DNA of 64,000 bases. Source: Orobanche coerulescens (taxonomy: Eukaryota; Streptophyta; Magnoliopsida; Lamiales; Orobanchaceae). Below the pieces are notes generated by a model. It worked only from the letters and a program-made list of their open reading frames with translations. It did no database searches and was not told where the DNA came from. Shown here piece by piece: positions 31,648 through 44,879 of the stretch (positions are counted from its first letter, which is position 1; the number at the start of each line of letters is the position of its first letter). The position numbers were made by a program, and so were the translations under genes. The DNA lies in the NCBI GenBank assembly GCA_033398695.1, contig CM065802.1:203255096-203319095 (forward strand), read 5' to 3'.

Positions 31648-32489
31648 TTCTACTCCACTTAAAAGAAGTTTCGTCCCCGAAACTTAAGACATAAAACAAT
31701 CAATGCAAAACAATCTCAGATAACACACGCTATCCATTGCCAACAACTTGCAACGAATCACATGCAACACGTAGCTGCTACCATCCATATAACTACACCC
31801 GAACAATAACAAGACCTAACGAACAAAGATCAATACGGTTGACCAACCCAAACAGTACAACAATCAAAGCACGAATTAATCATTGTACGAATACGAATTT
31901 CCACAACCCAAGGGTTGGAAGATCGAAAACGAAGTTAATTTCCCGAACTTGGGGAAAGTACGAAGGAGTTTGAAGGCTCAACAACCACGATATTAGATCA
32001 ACAAAAACCGAACAACAAACGGTCAAACCACAACGATCAAGACGACAACCGTCGAACAATCATATCCGAATCACGATGAACAACAAGAATCAAATAACAA
32101 CTCCGAAGTTCACACCTCGGCTCGAGACAATAGGTGATCCGGTAAGGACGATAAGACATGCACCCACATAAGATTCACAGGAATGGAATCACATTCGAAA
32201 AAGTCACAACGACAAGCGGATTAATCCGAAACAATATCACAACTCATTCGAACAACAAAAGTGAAAGATATAACAAGTTTAGAAAATATCAATGAACACA
32301 AACAAGTCGATAGAGTTGAGGATACAGAAGTTCAAAATTCAATCCACTTCTAATAAAAGAAGTTTATCTCAGAAATTCAAAACAACAAAGCAAGGAAATA
32401 ACATAACATGCGACTAGTTCTCATGGACTCCTCATAGTTAATCCTGATATCAGTGCTCAAGTCCGTTCCTCGGAAGGCTCGCTGACCAA
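31648..32489. other. Polypurine tract and non-coding tail of the truncated gypsy element
   Basis: The minus strand reads GGGACGAAACTTCTTTTAAG then TGGAGTAGAA next to the LTR. The remainder, where pol should lie, is CAACGAA-rich non-coding sequence. Confidence 0.7.
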
Positions 32490-33475
32490 CTCGCAAAACT
32501 GAACCTGGTGTCCCTCGAGTCCGCACTTGTAACACGTTACCAGCAGATAAGGACAATGCACACGAACATGCCCCGACACATTGCAGTTAAAACACCTCCT
32601 GGCTCTACCAGGAGTCAAAGAAGACGACTTGGAACTCTCAGCCCATGCATCGAGCGATGGAGCTTCACATCGGAAAGACTACGACGTTGCAAACTAGGAA
32701 CACCAACTCCGATACTGCCCACAAGCTCATCGGACTTCCTCTATTTCTTCGACTCGGGCACACGTTCCGACGGTAACGAAGCTAGCTCATAGGCTAAGGC
32801 TCGATCCTGATAATCTCTCAACAAAGCAAGTGAGTCCCGACATATACTGGCAAATCTTCGGCTTCATCCATCTGTCAAAGTGAATGATCCTCTTTTCCTC
32901 GGTTCTCACCCGATCCGGCACATAACTGAGTTATTTGCTATAGTCGATGATAGCCTGCGACACCGATATATCTTGCGGTTCTGCCACATAAAATTCGCGA
33001 ATCCTCTGCTCTCTAATAGGTTTCGGACAGAACTCAGCTTCCATAAATGCCTGGAACTCCGCCCACGTGACATCACGATCACGAGGTTTAGCAGCTTCCC
33101 ACCAATTAGCGACATCCTTGTCAAGAAGGTACTAAGCGATAGGCACCTTCCGCTCTTCAGGACAATCGACAGCCTCGAATATCTTCCCTAATTGAAAAAG
33201 CCAACCATCCCAGCCTAATGCATCCGTAGAACCGGCGAATCGAGGGGGATTCATATGAACTACCTCTCGAAGCCATTGATTTACACCGACGTTCTGAGTC
33301 GCGTCAGTGTTACATTGAGCGACTAGGTCAACCGAGTCATCTCATGCCGCTTCTTGTTGCAATATAGTAGCAACACCCATACCAATATCATTCCCAGCAA
33401 TATTCTCTCGATTCCGCATCTGATCCCGTGGTCATCGGTATCACGGTTACGACCACGACCTCTGCCCCTCGGCAT
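32490..33475 (-). pseudogene. Degenerate gypsy gag
   Basis: ATG at 33475 begins MPRGRGRGRNR. Frames then shift, but the gag core is clear: REVVHMNPPRFAGSTDALGW, NWWEAAKPRDRD, EFQAFMEAEFCPKPIREQRI. Two zinc knuckles, CFNCNVSGHVRVHC and CYKCGLEGHQVQFC, fall at about 32590-32500. Stops replace Gln or Trp positions. It is clearly related to the element C gag at 48661. Confidence 0.85.
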
Positions 33476-33571
33476 ACTAATAAGCAACATTTCAAATAAA
33501 TTTGAACAACCTTATATTTATTTCCTTTGTATTGATTTATACCACCGATTCTTGTGAAAGTTAATTTTTTA

Positions 33572-33798
33572 ATACCAAACCATAAAATTGATAAGTTATA
33601 TATCCTCATTCATAAGAGTGTAAGTTATTGATACCATTTTGCTTAAAAAGACTAAAATGTCCTCCAAAAAGGTGTTGATGTTGACTTTCATTTTTTACCT
33701 TTTAGTGATAGATTTAAGGGTATTAATGTCTGTTGGTATCAAAAACTTATACTCTTATGAATGAGGATATATAACTTGTTACTTTTATGGTTTGGTAT
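33572..33798. mobile_element. Foldback MITE with about 70-bp inverted repeats
   Basis: Ends ATACCAAACCATAAAA / TTTTATGGTTTGGTAT with a TA on each side (33570-33571 and 33799-33800). Long inverted arms share TTATATATCCTCATTCATAAGAG. 227 bp, non-coding. The TA duplication suggests a Tc1/mariner-type MITE. Confidence 0.88.
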
Positions 33799-34775
33799 TA
33801 TAAAAGATAGAACCCCTATTCTTTCCAATCTCTCTAGGGCATGATGGTTCATTATCAGGGCAACTCAAGCGGACCTAGAAGATTAAAATCTGCACGTGGA
33901 ATTTGCTCCAATTGAACGCTAAACACTAATCCAATTTTGGGCTGGCGTTATTCTTTTTCCTCTCTTCACCAAATATATGCCTATGCACTATGCAAACAAA
34001 CCTTTTTTTTTTTTTTGGCAACCTAAACCTTTATGTTTTATGAAATGGGTAAAATGGTAGTAATGTAAAATAATGCTACTTTTTGATTATTTGTATATTT
34101 ACCTTTATATATTTGTTTTTTGATAATACGTTTCTTATAAATTAATTTATACGTGTAAAAATGAAGAACAACATTGACAAAGAAAATAAGTTTCTTTAAT
34201 ATTAATATATAGACTAAAACAATAAAATGACACTAAAGAAAGAACAAGAAAATGATAAAATATATGCACTGTTGAAAAAAAAAAGTTGAAAAAGTCAGTG
34301 TTCAAATTGTAAAGTTAATAAATATACATGTTCTAACGAAAAATATACAAAAAGTGGTGTGGAAACGAGTAGGGAACCCCCTTTTGAGTTTGAGAATAAT
34401 TTAACTACTGCAAAAACATTGAACGCATGTACGTGATGATGATCATACTTTTTTTTAATTAAAAAATTGTAAAATACTTAATAGTAAAATTACTATCAAT
34501 ATTATCTGTGACTACTATTACATGATATTTTTCAATAATAAATACAAAGTATTATTTGTATAAAGATCTACATTATTTATAAAATATATTTAAAAACATT
34601 TCCTTACACATGATATTATAATTTTATTATATATTTTTCTCTCTTTGTCCATTCAAATAATCTCCAATAGTTTCTTACTGTTTACGCTTGATATTGCTAC
34701 ATAATTTGACATATAGGGAATATTCATTTTAGAATATATAATCCAACATCCAATAGCTTTCAATTCTGACTCTTA
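33799..34775. other. Unassigned AT-rich sequence
   Basis: No supported gene or repeat boundary apart from poly(T) at about 34003. It may be old host intergenic DNA between the MITE and the Copia LTR. Confidence 0.5.
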
Positions 34776-35891
34776 TGTTGGTTCTTATAATATAATTTCA
34801 ATAAAATACAAATAAAGACAACCTACTATAATTATAGTAAATTAAAATTGAACCAAAATATAAATAAATGGAGGTGAGTAGAACTCTTCCATAAGACAAT
34901 TTTGCCCCCATATAAGAGCAGACGTCTCATGCAAGATGTTCCCAAAATACAACTGCTATGTTTTTAGTTAGGTGCTCTTCAGAACTCAGAACTCAGAAGA
35001 CTCTCTTTTATAAGGTCCAAAACAACTCCATGAAATGGGGAGTTACTGCAGACTAAAGTGTTTTTAATTCTCTGTAACATTCAGCTGAAAAGTCACCTCC
35101 ATAAGTAGTCTTATTTAGTTCGTACAGTACACTATGGAGTGTGATGAGTCATGTTCCAGAAACTGGATTAGATCATATTTGGGTCAACTAAGTATTACAT
35201 GTACCTGGGTTAGATCATATCTAGGCAAGATCAATAGTTCATGCAGCTTGGTTAGTCAGCCAATATTTCAGCCAGTTGCGTTACTCAGCTCAGCAGTTGA
35301 GGCAACTGAGTTACTCTCAGTAATTGAGACAGCCGGGTTAACAAACCTGGCTGATTTTGTTGCACTTGGCTGCAAAAATAATTTGATCTGTCCACAAGTC
35401 ACAAGGCCTAAGTCGCCCAACTCGCACGAATCCAGCCCAAAATTCAATTGCCAAGAACCAAGGTCCAAAGCCCACGACTTGTGCACGAGGCTAAGCCCAA
35501 GTCGAGCTGGACGACGGACAGGCGGTGGCGGCGACAGAGCGTGCATGTGTGGGCTTCGTAACGTTAGATCACTAGTGTATACTACTAGTTTATTGACCTA
35601 CCCACACTTTTTTAGTGATAAGATAGTCAAGAAGGCTTTAATTTTCCAATATGGGATGAACTTTCATTTCCCACTTAAACTCTTCAACCATACATATTAA
35701 ATGACCAACTTTAATTATTTATTTTTTACTCACTGGAAATCAATTTTGTGAAAAATAAAATCCTATATTTATCTCCTCGAGATGGAGATTCACAATTTAA
35801 CATTTAATTCCTAAGAATTAAATATTTGATTATCATTAAATTGGTTCCAAATTGAGTCAAAAGTACTCATTTTTCTTAAATCTGTCCAACA
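34776..35891 (-). repeat. Copia 3' LTR (probable limits)
   Basis: On the minus strand it begins TGTTGGACAG right after a polypurine tract (GTGGGAGAT, 35892-35900) and may end in ACCAACA at 34776, giving matching TGTTGG/CCAACA termini and a length of 1116 bp. A TATA box (CTTATAAAAGAGAG on the minus strand, about 35015-35002) lies in the expected position for U3/R. The left limit is inferred from the inverted termini only. A 188-codon plus-strand frame inside it is not a gene. Confidence 0.6.
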
Positions 35892-36421
35892 ATCTCCCAC
35901 ATGAGTGGAAATAAATATATGCATAAATGCAAACTCACATACCCAGTTTTTATGAAATAATGCTGCATGGAAAAAAGTTGTTTGTGGCTTTGAACATTAT
36001 TTAGTAAAATATCGTCGGATATACTGGGTGCTTAGTGGACATAGAGCCTTGAACTAATCATCCTTGGTGTATACCGACACTTATACAACAATATCTCAAC
36101 ACATTCTATTCTCATAGTTGTGTCCGTTTTTACCATGTACAACATCTTAGTTCTCTAAGTGTTCATTCGAGGTGGCCCGTCCTCACACTTAGATAGGTAG
36201 TCTTATTTTATAAAGTACCCTGCAATAGGCCTCCTTTTCAAGGACAATGAACCATTAAAAGTCCAGAGACTTAAGCTCACCACAATCACAGGACTCAGCA
36301 CTTATACTGCTCTATAGGGATGGATTTATAATAAGTGCTTTCAATAGAACTTTCATAACTTTATTTTCCCATTGAACCAGGTTTCTGGGATCTCCAGTCA
36401 TAACTTTTAAGATACGAATTT
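35892..36421 (-). other. Copia 3' untranslated region with polypurine tract
   Basis: The non-coding stretch between the RNase H end and the LTR reads ACTCATGTGGGAGATTG at its LTR-proximal end on the minus strand. This is the typical Copia polypurine junction. Confidence 0.6.
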
Positions 36422-37315
36422 TCATTTTATTCCCTCTAGCAATTTATGAAATTGATCCCTTTTCAGCCCTTTTTCGAGTGGATCCGCGAAATTAACATTT
36501 GACCTCACATAGTCAATAGATATAACTCTATTTTTTATTAGTTCTCGCATGGTATTATGTCTCCGACTAATGTGTTGAGATTTACCATTATATATAAGAC
36601 TTTGTGCTCTTCCAATTGCATCTTGGCTATCGCAATGAATCATAACACTGGGCATAAGCCTTTTTGAGCATGGAATATCCTCATGAAAGTTACGTAACCA
36701 TTCAGCTTCTTCTCCAACTTTATCGAGAGTTACAAATTCTGATTTTATGGTGGATCGAGATATGCAAGTTTGCTTGCTTTATTTCCAAAACACTGCTCCA
36801 CCCCTAATGGTAAATACATAGCCACTTGTAGAGTAAGAATTCTTAGCGTCTGAAATCCAATTAGCATCAGTATATACTTCCAATACTTTAGGATAATTAC
36901 TATAAAATAGCCCGTAACATACGGTGTACTTTATGTATCTTCAAACCCAGGTCAATGCATTCCAATACTCTTTACTTGGATTACTCGTGTACCTGCTCAA
37001 CTTGTTCACAGCAAATGTCAAATCTGACCTTATACAGTTTGTAATGCACATAAAGCTTTCGATTACTCTTGAATATTAAACCTGAGCCATCAGATCAATT
37101 CTATTCTTACTTATGTGAATACTAGTATCAAGGGGTGTTTTTACAGGTGGGTTGTCCAAAGCATTGAATTTCTTGAGCACTTTATCAACTTAATGAGATT
37201 GTGACAAGAAAATATCTTCTGGCGTCGCTAATTTTAATTCCAATAATTAAATCACTAAACCCATCCTTCTTGTCGAAGTTTCGATTCAACATCCTTTTTG
37301 TATTCATAATTACTT
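36422..37315 (-). pseudogene. Copia pol fragment (RT C-terminus and RNase H)
   Basis: Minus strand, in order: [127 protein letters not shown] and ISIDYVRSNVNFADPLEKGL. This is the end of reverse transcriptase plus RNase H of a Ty1/Copia element, with stops and a frameshift near 37200. It ends abruptly at about 37315 against a gypsy leader, so the 5' two thirds were lost. Confidence 0.88.
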
Positions 37316-38163
37316 CATTGCTAGGCTGTCGGGTCAAGTCGAGTCGTGATTTGTCGAGTATTGTGTGGTTTTGTCATTCGAGATGTCGGGTGACAAGTTG
37401 AGTTGTGCGTAGTCACAATATGTCGGATATGTTGTCGGATGAGATTAGTATCGCGGGCGACCGTCATCTCCGTGCGGCCTGTGGACATAAGACTCCTCTT
37501 TTATGCGAGGTACCTGTGTATCATGATTTTATCTTAGTGACTTAATTGCGGTGCATAATTTTATTTACACGGTGTTGTATAATATAGTTGTATATAATAC
37601 TTGTGACACACAGTATATGTATAAAAACTAGGCATATTGTTGTTTTACCTTTGAACCACCGTATGTGGTGGTATGTGTGTAAAAAAATTGAGAACCTTGA
37701 TGGATTTTGAATAAGGTGTCGACGATTGAGTTCGTGAGAAACTCCGAGGAATGGTTTTGTTGCATGTTTAAACTTGATGCTGTGAGATGTATTCAATTGG
37801 ATTGGCGATCCTATTTGCCGTTTGAGCATATGATTTTTAGTTTAATTGTTTTTTTTAATTGTTATGTTTATGCTGTTACGGGTAGGTTTTAAAATGTTCT
37901 TCCTGGAGGACTATACGAGATTGAACATCTTTGTGGGAATCATTTGCTATTGTTTAAAATATTCTGATGGTGCGGTTAAAACCACGGTTTATATGGATTT
38001 TAAAATCGGTTAAATTTTTGACGTAAACTTTTGACTAACTCAGTAGTAAATTGTTGTTACAGTTGTATCTGTGCCCCTTTTACTAATTATTTAATCCCTG
38101 TTAATATATTCGTGATGGTTGGCGTGGTAACATGTTGTTACCCTGTATATCGCTAGTAATGGT

Positions 38164-38200
<37 letters not shown>

Positions 38201-38654
38201 CACTTTGATGATATTGTCTATCGAGTAGGTTGGTGTTTCAAAGTGTTATTTTGCAAGTGATCTCGAATCAAAACAGTTTTGAAAATGAGATACATGGTTT
38301 TGATTAAACGACCGAGGTATTAATAGTGTTTTCAAAAATTTCATTTCACCAAATTTTTTAAACTTGAGAAATTTAAAATTTTATCATTTGAATAATACCC
38401 CGGAAATATTTTATTTGTGTTGCTAGTGTTTGGTCCCTACGATACGTGTGTGGTTTTGACCATGTTTGATTTGGTAAAATCCAAACATCTCTGTTGATGT
38501 GACTGTGTGAATTATTTTTGAAAGAAGTTCTAAAATTACAGTGTTAGTTCGTGCACTTGTGTGATGACTTGGAATTGATGTTTTATCGTGCTGCTATTTA
38601 TCGTCCTATGTTGATGTTGTGATGTTTGTTTGGTTGCGTTATTCTGATTGGTCG
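37316..38654 (+). mobile_element. Leader of gypsy element C (5' LTR and PBS missing)
   Basis: TAGGCTGTCGGGTCAAGTCG at about 37323 matches, on the opposite strand, sequence just downstream of the PBS in the elements at 44840 and 63845. TTAGTATCGCGGGCGACCGTCATC matches the leader near 63730. The leader runs to GATTGGTCG, where the 38655 element inserted, and resumes at 48646 just before the gag ATG. A (TA)n run lies at 38167-38196. The start at 37316 is a deletion or recombination junction with Copia. Confidence 0.75.
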
Positions 38655-39649
38655 TGTAACACCCCCAGATTTAACCAGAATATTACAGCGCTGTGGGCCC
38701 CGAGATGGAACCCACAAGGCTAAGAGGAATTTTCGCAAACATTTACAAATGCCCAAAAGGCTAACGACGGTACTATTTTTAAAAACATTCAAAGATTTAA
38801 TAAAATCCATTTATCAAAACCGTCGTACAATCTCATTTGAAACCACAAGGTTCGAAGTACCAAAAACTCAACAATTTGAAAGCGTACGTTAAGCTATCGT
38901 TACACGTACCGACAAAATAGTTTAGAAAATGATTGCCAAAGTAACCTAAGTTACCAGATACCAAAAGGCCATTTAAAATACTCACGCAGCGGAAAAGACA
39001 AACAATTCAAAGTACTCTAGCAGCGGAAATACAACATCAAATCAGAACACTCGATTTACAAACACATGCCATAACCAGTATCCTCCGGGAAACTCATCTC
39101 TCCACGAACGCTACAAGCTCGATATCCAAATGACCTAAAAAGAAAGCCCACGACGGGGTCAGCTATAATATCCAACAATGATATCAATCACATCACATCA
39201 ATAATTACATACCAATGAGAATACAAAATAAGAATACGACCAATGTAATCTTATCGTTATAACATTACCAAAATTCACATCTCGTATCCTCAACATCACG
39301 ACTAGCTCAAATCTAATCATCTGAACTGTATCCCAAACGGAACCCAAGGTTCTCAAAACACCTTCATAACTCACTGTTACGAAATCTACTAACTCGGTCC
39401 AATCCCAATCCATCGGGTGACATCATCACATCTCAACACAAATAATCGATGTCCATCAAAAGACAATAACTAAAGGAAATACGGAACATACCTCGAAATG
39501 CACAATTCCACGACAAGCATGTCGGTCTAATCCGAGATCAGATCAATGCAACATACGAACACGGTCCTAACACAAGACCTATGAATACATACTCATATGA
39601 CAACGTCAACATGCTCAAAACAATAACAACAGTGTATACTAAATGGAAA

Positions 39650-39975
39650 TCCCATGATCCAGCGCCCTCAGCTTAGATCCCAAGATGATCCTACTAGATC
39701 AACACAAAATGGATAACCAACAATATACATATGCACAACAACACATGATAAAAATCAATGATGCGAATCCACATGATTCCATCAATACAATACCGGGTAA
39801 TCCAACGATCCAGTGCCCTCAGCATAGATCCCCATGATGATCCCGTCGGACCAACGCATAGTGGAAAACCTGTCCAACGATCCAGCGCCCTCAGCATAAA
39901 TCCCCACGATGATCCCGTCGAACCAACGCATGGTGGACATCCGATCCAGCGCCCTCAGCATAGATCCTCATGATC
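39650..39975. repeat. Tandem units of about 70 bp in the LARD 3' LTR
   Basis: Four copies of GATCCAGCGCCCTCAGCATAGATCCCCATGATGATCC with CCAACGCATAGTGGA, starting at about 39656, 39804, 39873 and 39945; the first is diverged and separated. The same block is at 45876-46200 in the other LTR. Confidence 0.85.
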
Positions 39976-41709
39976 CATTCGGATCATTTACAACATAAAC
40001 AATGCAATTATGCATACACATATGCAAATCAATATGTTCATCAACATGAACAACATATGAATCAAAAAATGAATGACACTATGATGAAACAACTAGGACG
40101 ACTTCATGTTCAACAACATGAATGACAACCTGCATGATCAACATCATCTAAACCGAATCAAAATAAGATACATGTCCCGAATCCTTCAGGAGAAATCTCG
40201 ATGTCAAGTCATCACCGGCGATTGTCCTCAATGCTTGGCGATCCAAACGTACCATGGACTATAGATACTCATATCCTCGTCTTTATCGTAACGTATCCTT
40301 GATACCCGAACATACCAATAACCGAGATAAATCATATACATTATGATTTAACTCCCAGAATCGGAAAAACAACATATAATCCGAATCTCTAGAATTCGCA
40401 GTAATAACCATTGCTATATGCATTATAAACGAAATGAAACTGAAACCATTCATTAAACATTATAGCTGAGCAAGTAATCATTTGCCTCGATACCGGTACG
40501 ACGATGATGAAGCCACTACAAATTCCTCGTCATCGATCACATGATCCTCGGCTCCCGACCAAAGCGATTCACGAACGTTCCCGAACACGACCTCAACAGA
40601 GGTTCTAATCACCGATCAATAATCTCAACCTATTGAAGTAATCAATTAATACATATCCGACAACAATCAACAACCGACACGACCAACTAATCAACTCAAC
40701 GTTTCAACGGTATCTCGATCGTACACAAAACCAAATAATCCAACTCAACAAATACAAATTCATATCTATAATATAAACCGCAACTCGATGATCATACTTA
40801 ACGATTACTACAACCGATCAATAAACCCAAATATTCCACATTTATCCCGATTGAACATAAATGCGAACAACCCGAATCATTCAATCATAAACTCGTTACC
40901 ACGATACGTTTCCATAATCTGATAATCATATCAACGATCAACTCATATAGATAACAAGGATTATGTAACATACCTTATTCTTAATTCATACGAGTAAACA
41001 AGATTCCTCTTTGTTTATAATTGTAAATTTCATAGTGGAACCATAATATCGGCATAATCGACAACCCGAACTATCCAACTAGTTCAATACCCTTGATAAT
41101 CTTGTTATAAGATTAACTATAACCTTTCCAGATTCACAATTTTTGTCATGATTCGTATTTCATCAAGAACATACGAATTCTACCACTATAATCAACGGAC
41201 ATTAGATCTTCATATCTAAAGATACCGATAATTCAACCTACGATCGTCTTGCTATGTTAAATTCATCAAGGAGTTCCTCAAGAACACTAAATGATTCGAA
41301 ATTATGTTCGTAGCCATCAAAACAACCTAATTCGATATACTTTAACTTGTAGGTAATCATCTAATTCGACATCCAAGTCATGTATCATCATATCCTTAAT
41401 TAAACCCTTCATCTAACCTCAAGAATCATAATAACAACACCCTAATCATCATCATACGAATCAAATATGGATAACAATACCAAAAATCCGAAATCAAGGT
41501 GAAGAGTTCAACAACATACCTCAAGAACATGAATAACACAATAAAACCCTTCAAGAATCATTGATATCTTCATATCCAAGCTTCTAATCCATGCCTCCAA
41601 GCTCATAACCAAGATACAAGAGGTTGATTCTCACTTATATGCTTAGAGGGACGAAGGTTGGAGGAGGAAAATGTTTTTCTCTCGTGAAGAAATGATAGGA
41701 CGAACTTCA

Positions 41710-41718
41710 TTTTATAAA
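41710..41718 (-). promoter_or_regulatory. TATA box of the LARD 3' LTR
   Basis: The minus strand reads TTTATAAAA, lying about 15 bp after the last palindrome of the array (in transcription direction). Confidence 0.7.
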
Positions 41719-41730
41719 CTGCATCGATCA

Positions 41731-42167
41731 TTACGTACGTTAACCATAAGTATTAACATACGTAATGCAACTTAGCGTACGCTAAGTGTCCTTCATAGCT
41801 TACGTAATCTCATTCCAGAACTAACTGACCTGTTTCGTTCACTCGCTTACGAACATAACATTTCATTCATAACATACGTAATACGTATGTTGACTTGCTA
41901 CAGTGAAACTCCATTTAACATACGTTATACCCCTCCCGTAGCGTACGTAATGTTCAGGGTTGACTCGCCTGTCTACATCTGCTGCCGACACCGGGCCCAC
42001 CTGCCGACCACGACTCGATCCTGTCTGATTCCCCATGTTACGTACGTAAAACCTAGGCCATAACGTACATAACTCTAGCAACTTAACGTACGTTAACCTT
42101 GCTTATTAACGTACGTAATCTTTATGTCTTAGCGTACGCTAAGTGTACATCGTAGCGTGCGCTAACG
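41731..42167. repeat. TTACGTACGTAA / AGCGTACGCT palindrome array (3' LTR)
   Basis: Over a dozen palindromes or near-palindromes over about 440 bp: TTACGTACGT, ACATACGTAAT, TTAGCGTACGCTAAG, AACGTACGTTA, GTTACGTACGTAAA, TAGCGTGCGCTAA. Several here carry ACATACG where the other LTR has ACGTACG, consistent with C-to-T or G-to-A decay. Confidence 0.9.
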
Positions 42168-42420
42168 TGGCTGTACTTAGCCATTTAAGCTATTCTTTTC
42201 CAACGCCTCGACATACAGAATACGAACATACGGCATACTGAATATGTATACTCAACTCATTACATCCCCGAATGCAATTGTCGACCAGATACGACAATTA
42301 TACCAATACTGACATCTTAGTCCTTCATTTATTTTATCCCTACCGCATGATTCCACGCTGTACAACATAACTCGGATAAAATAATCTTAAACAACAGTAG
42401 TAGAAATTCTGGATATTACA

Positions 42421-44879
42421 TACTACACCACTTAAAATAAGTTTCGTCCTCGAAACTTGCAATCCGTCATAAAACAAACAAACATATCGTTCAACCAAAA
42501 TATCCCAAAACCATCACGACAATGATCGATCATCATTACTGAATAACTAAAAGAGCGTACTTACAAATACGCAGGTCGACGATCTCCTGAGATACTAGCA
42601 AGTGACCTCACTGTACAGTCTCAATACGCTTACAATCACAATTCCTTGAGTCTCAACAAAATATATCATCTTCGAAAGAAATAATCTGCCCCTGTCAAAT
42701 CCTGCCTGCCTGATTACACGATCAAGTCCCAATTCCGATAAAATCAATAATGCGCGATACATCTGAGAAATAACTGCCCAAAACAACGACACGAATCCCG
42801 AAACATCAACACAAAATCTGAATGCTTATACGATCATTAACAATGATCAGCCAACAAATTAACCGAGAATATCATCGACACGATAATCTTCAATATGATC
42901 AACCAGAGGTCAAAACACAATCGAGAATATCATCAACATGATAAATTCCAATATGACCAATCCAACACAATCGAGAATATCATCAACATGATAACTCTAA
43001 CATTACCAACGAACGATCAACGATAATCGAGAATACCTTCACACGATAAGCTCCAACACGATGAACACAGAACCACAGAGACAGATACACGAAAGAGTAA
43101 AATTCTCAAAACGCTAAACAAATCACATACAGTGGATCTCAACGAAACACAACCGACTGTTGAACGAACCTCTCAGGCGTAAGAACAACCAATCGCAAAT
43201 CGGCGAACATCCCAAATCATACATGGAGTGGGATGACCAATCAGTACGGCTCAAAATTCAAAAGTAGTAAAATCATGCTACTACCACATAAATAGAGCCA
43301 CATAGCACATATGCTCCAGTTTCACAAAATTCAAAGTTCCAAAATTACATCCTGTGCATCAATCTACGACACGCAGCATATTTCTCTCATCCGATAAATC
43401 AACCGATTTTCCCTAGATAACCAAACTACCATACTAGAGTTCGGATCTCTTTTCATAGTACCATTAGTGTTATCCAGTTTGTGAGTCTCACTCAGAACTT
43501 CATCATGATATGCATTATGCATTAAATGCGTAGGTATATCAATCACATTTTCAAAACCAGTTTGAATTCATATAATCTTATCACGAAGACAAATTTTCGA
43601 AAGTTCTTTCAAAAATTCCAAAACTCAAAACATAAATTTTCGTAGGACCACGAAACCAATTTTCGAAAATTAAATCAGTTTGCTTACGTCAAGTTCTTGA
43701 TGAAAATTCTTTTCGAATACACACGATTAAATAAAATGAAATTTATGCAAATGCTTGACCATATCCATACTCCTGTATACCAATTCGGTTCGTCACCAAA
43801 TTCACTGATATTCTATCGGAAAACCACACGATAAAATTCCAAAATCTCAATATATAGACTCTGATAAAAACTCCTCCTCCACATACTACTAGCAACGTCA
43901 ATCCTTAATCCATCATGGATCACCTCGATTATGCTATGACAAAACATTGAAACAAATCAACACAGCGAAAGACTTCCCGAGAAGTTTCGTTTGAACAGGT
44001 AAACTAAAACCGCGAAAGGTAGAAACGAAATAGATAAAGATTGATAAAGTGTTTTACAATTCTCGGGAGTTTTAGAAAACAGAAAAGCTTTCTTTTGAAA
44101 CATTAGGGTCTCAGCCCGTATCTTGTTCCGCATTACAAAAAGTTTAAAAAGTAGAAAACCCTTCTGGACCTCAAGTCCTGAGTTATAAATCTATTTCAAA
44201 TTCAATTGGGTCTCGGCCCAAAAATCATTTTCCGCAAAACATTCGTGAAACGTTCATTTTGAAAAGTATCATTTTCAAATGCTCGAAAACAGTTCCATAT
44301 GTCACAAAATGAACTAACATGACTACATGTTTTTCTCAACCATCCACAACCTTCTGCCAAATGCACAATTCCGTTCCAAAATCTACCGAACATAATGATT
44401 TCCAAAATCATAGTTTCTCAATTCATCAATCCTGTCCCAATTTTGTTACCTTATAATGTAACGCATGATATCTGCTGAATCTCAAAACGTATCAACTTAG
44501 AACGGCAATAAATCTCAATGAAATTCAAAAATCCAAATACTTACAGATCGTGAAGCCGACGATTCCCCATGATACTGGCACATGTCTCGACTCAAGGAAA
44601 TACTCGACACAGATATTTTCAAAACACACGTTTTGCAAACTCAATTTGACTTGAGAACATAACACATCTCTTTCAAGAGAATCACGTTAGCACCATTTGG
44701 AAAAGTTTACAACAAACCCAATACCACACTAGTAAATCACATAATGTACAAGCCTAAGTGAATACAAAAACTCACGGCTCTAGTATTAGTCAATTTACAA
44801 CTCGAATGACGCGACAAAACATGACCCAACTCGACCCAAATGCCTAGGTTTTCTCAACCTAAGCTCTGATACCATATTC
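42421..44879 (-). other. Internal region of the LARD element (non-coding)
   Basis: No gag or pol similarity. The polypurine tract is next to 42420 and the PBS next to 44879. A short repeat AATCGAGAATATCATCAACATGATAA recurs four times (about 42862, 42920, 42969 and 43028). Such regions in large retrotransposon derivatives provide cis signals only. Confidence 0.85.
44857..44874 (-). other. Primer binding site of the LARD element
   Basis: The minus strand reads TGGTATCAGAGCTTAGGT, starting 5 bp from the LTR end, complementary to initiator tRNA-Met for the first 12 bases. Confidence 0.85.

Larger units (their letters stand above)
28938..33475 (-). mobile_element. Truncated gypsy element lacking pol (minus strand)
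   Basis: Has a 3' LTR, polypurine tract, a degenerate gag and part of the leader. Its 5' LTR and PBS are missing beyond about 33480, where a MITE-containing region begins. There is no trace of RT or integrase between gag and the polypurine tract. LTR ends and the polypurine lead-in tie it to the same lineage as the 7731-16968 and 58313 elements. Confidence 0.8.
38655..42420 (-). repeat. 3' LTR of the LARD element
   Basis: Minus strand TGTAATATCCAGAA to GGGGGTGTTACA. It contains tandem 69-72 bp units (39650-39975), a palindrome array (41731-42167) and a TATA box at 41710-41718. Small ORFs of up to 88 codons are not conserved proteins. Confidence 0.93.

Noticed and set aside
35134..35700. 188-codon plus-strand reading frame
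   Set aside because: It lies inside the Copia LTR on the opposite strand to the element and shows no domain; composition is that of non-coding LTR.
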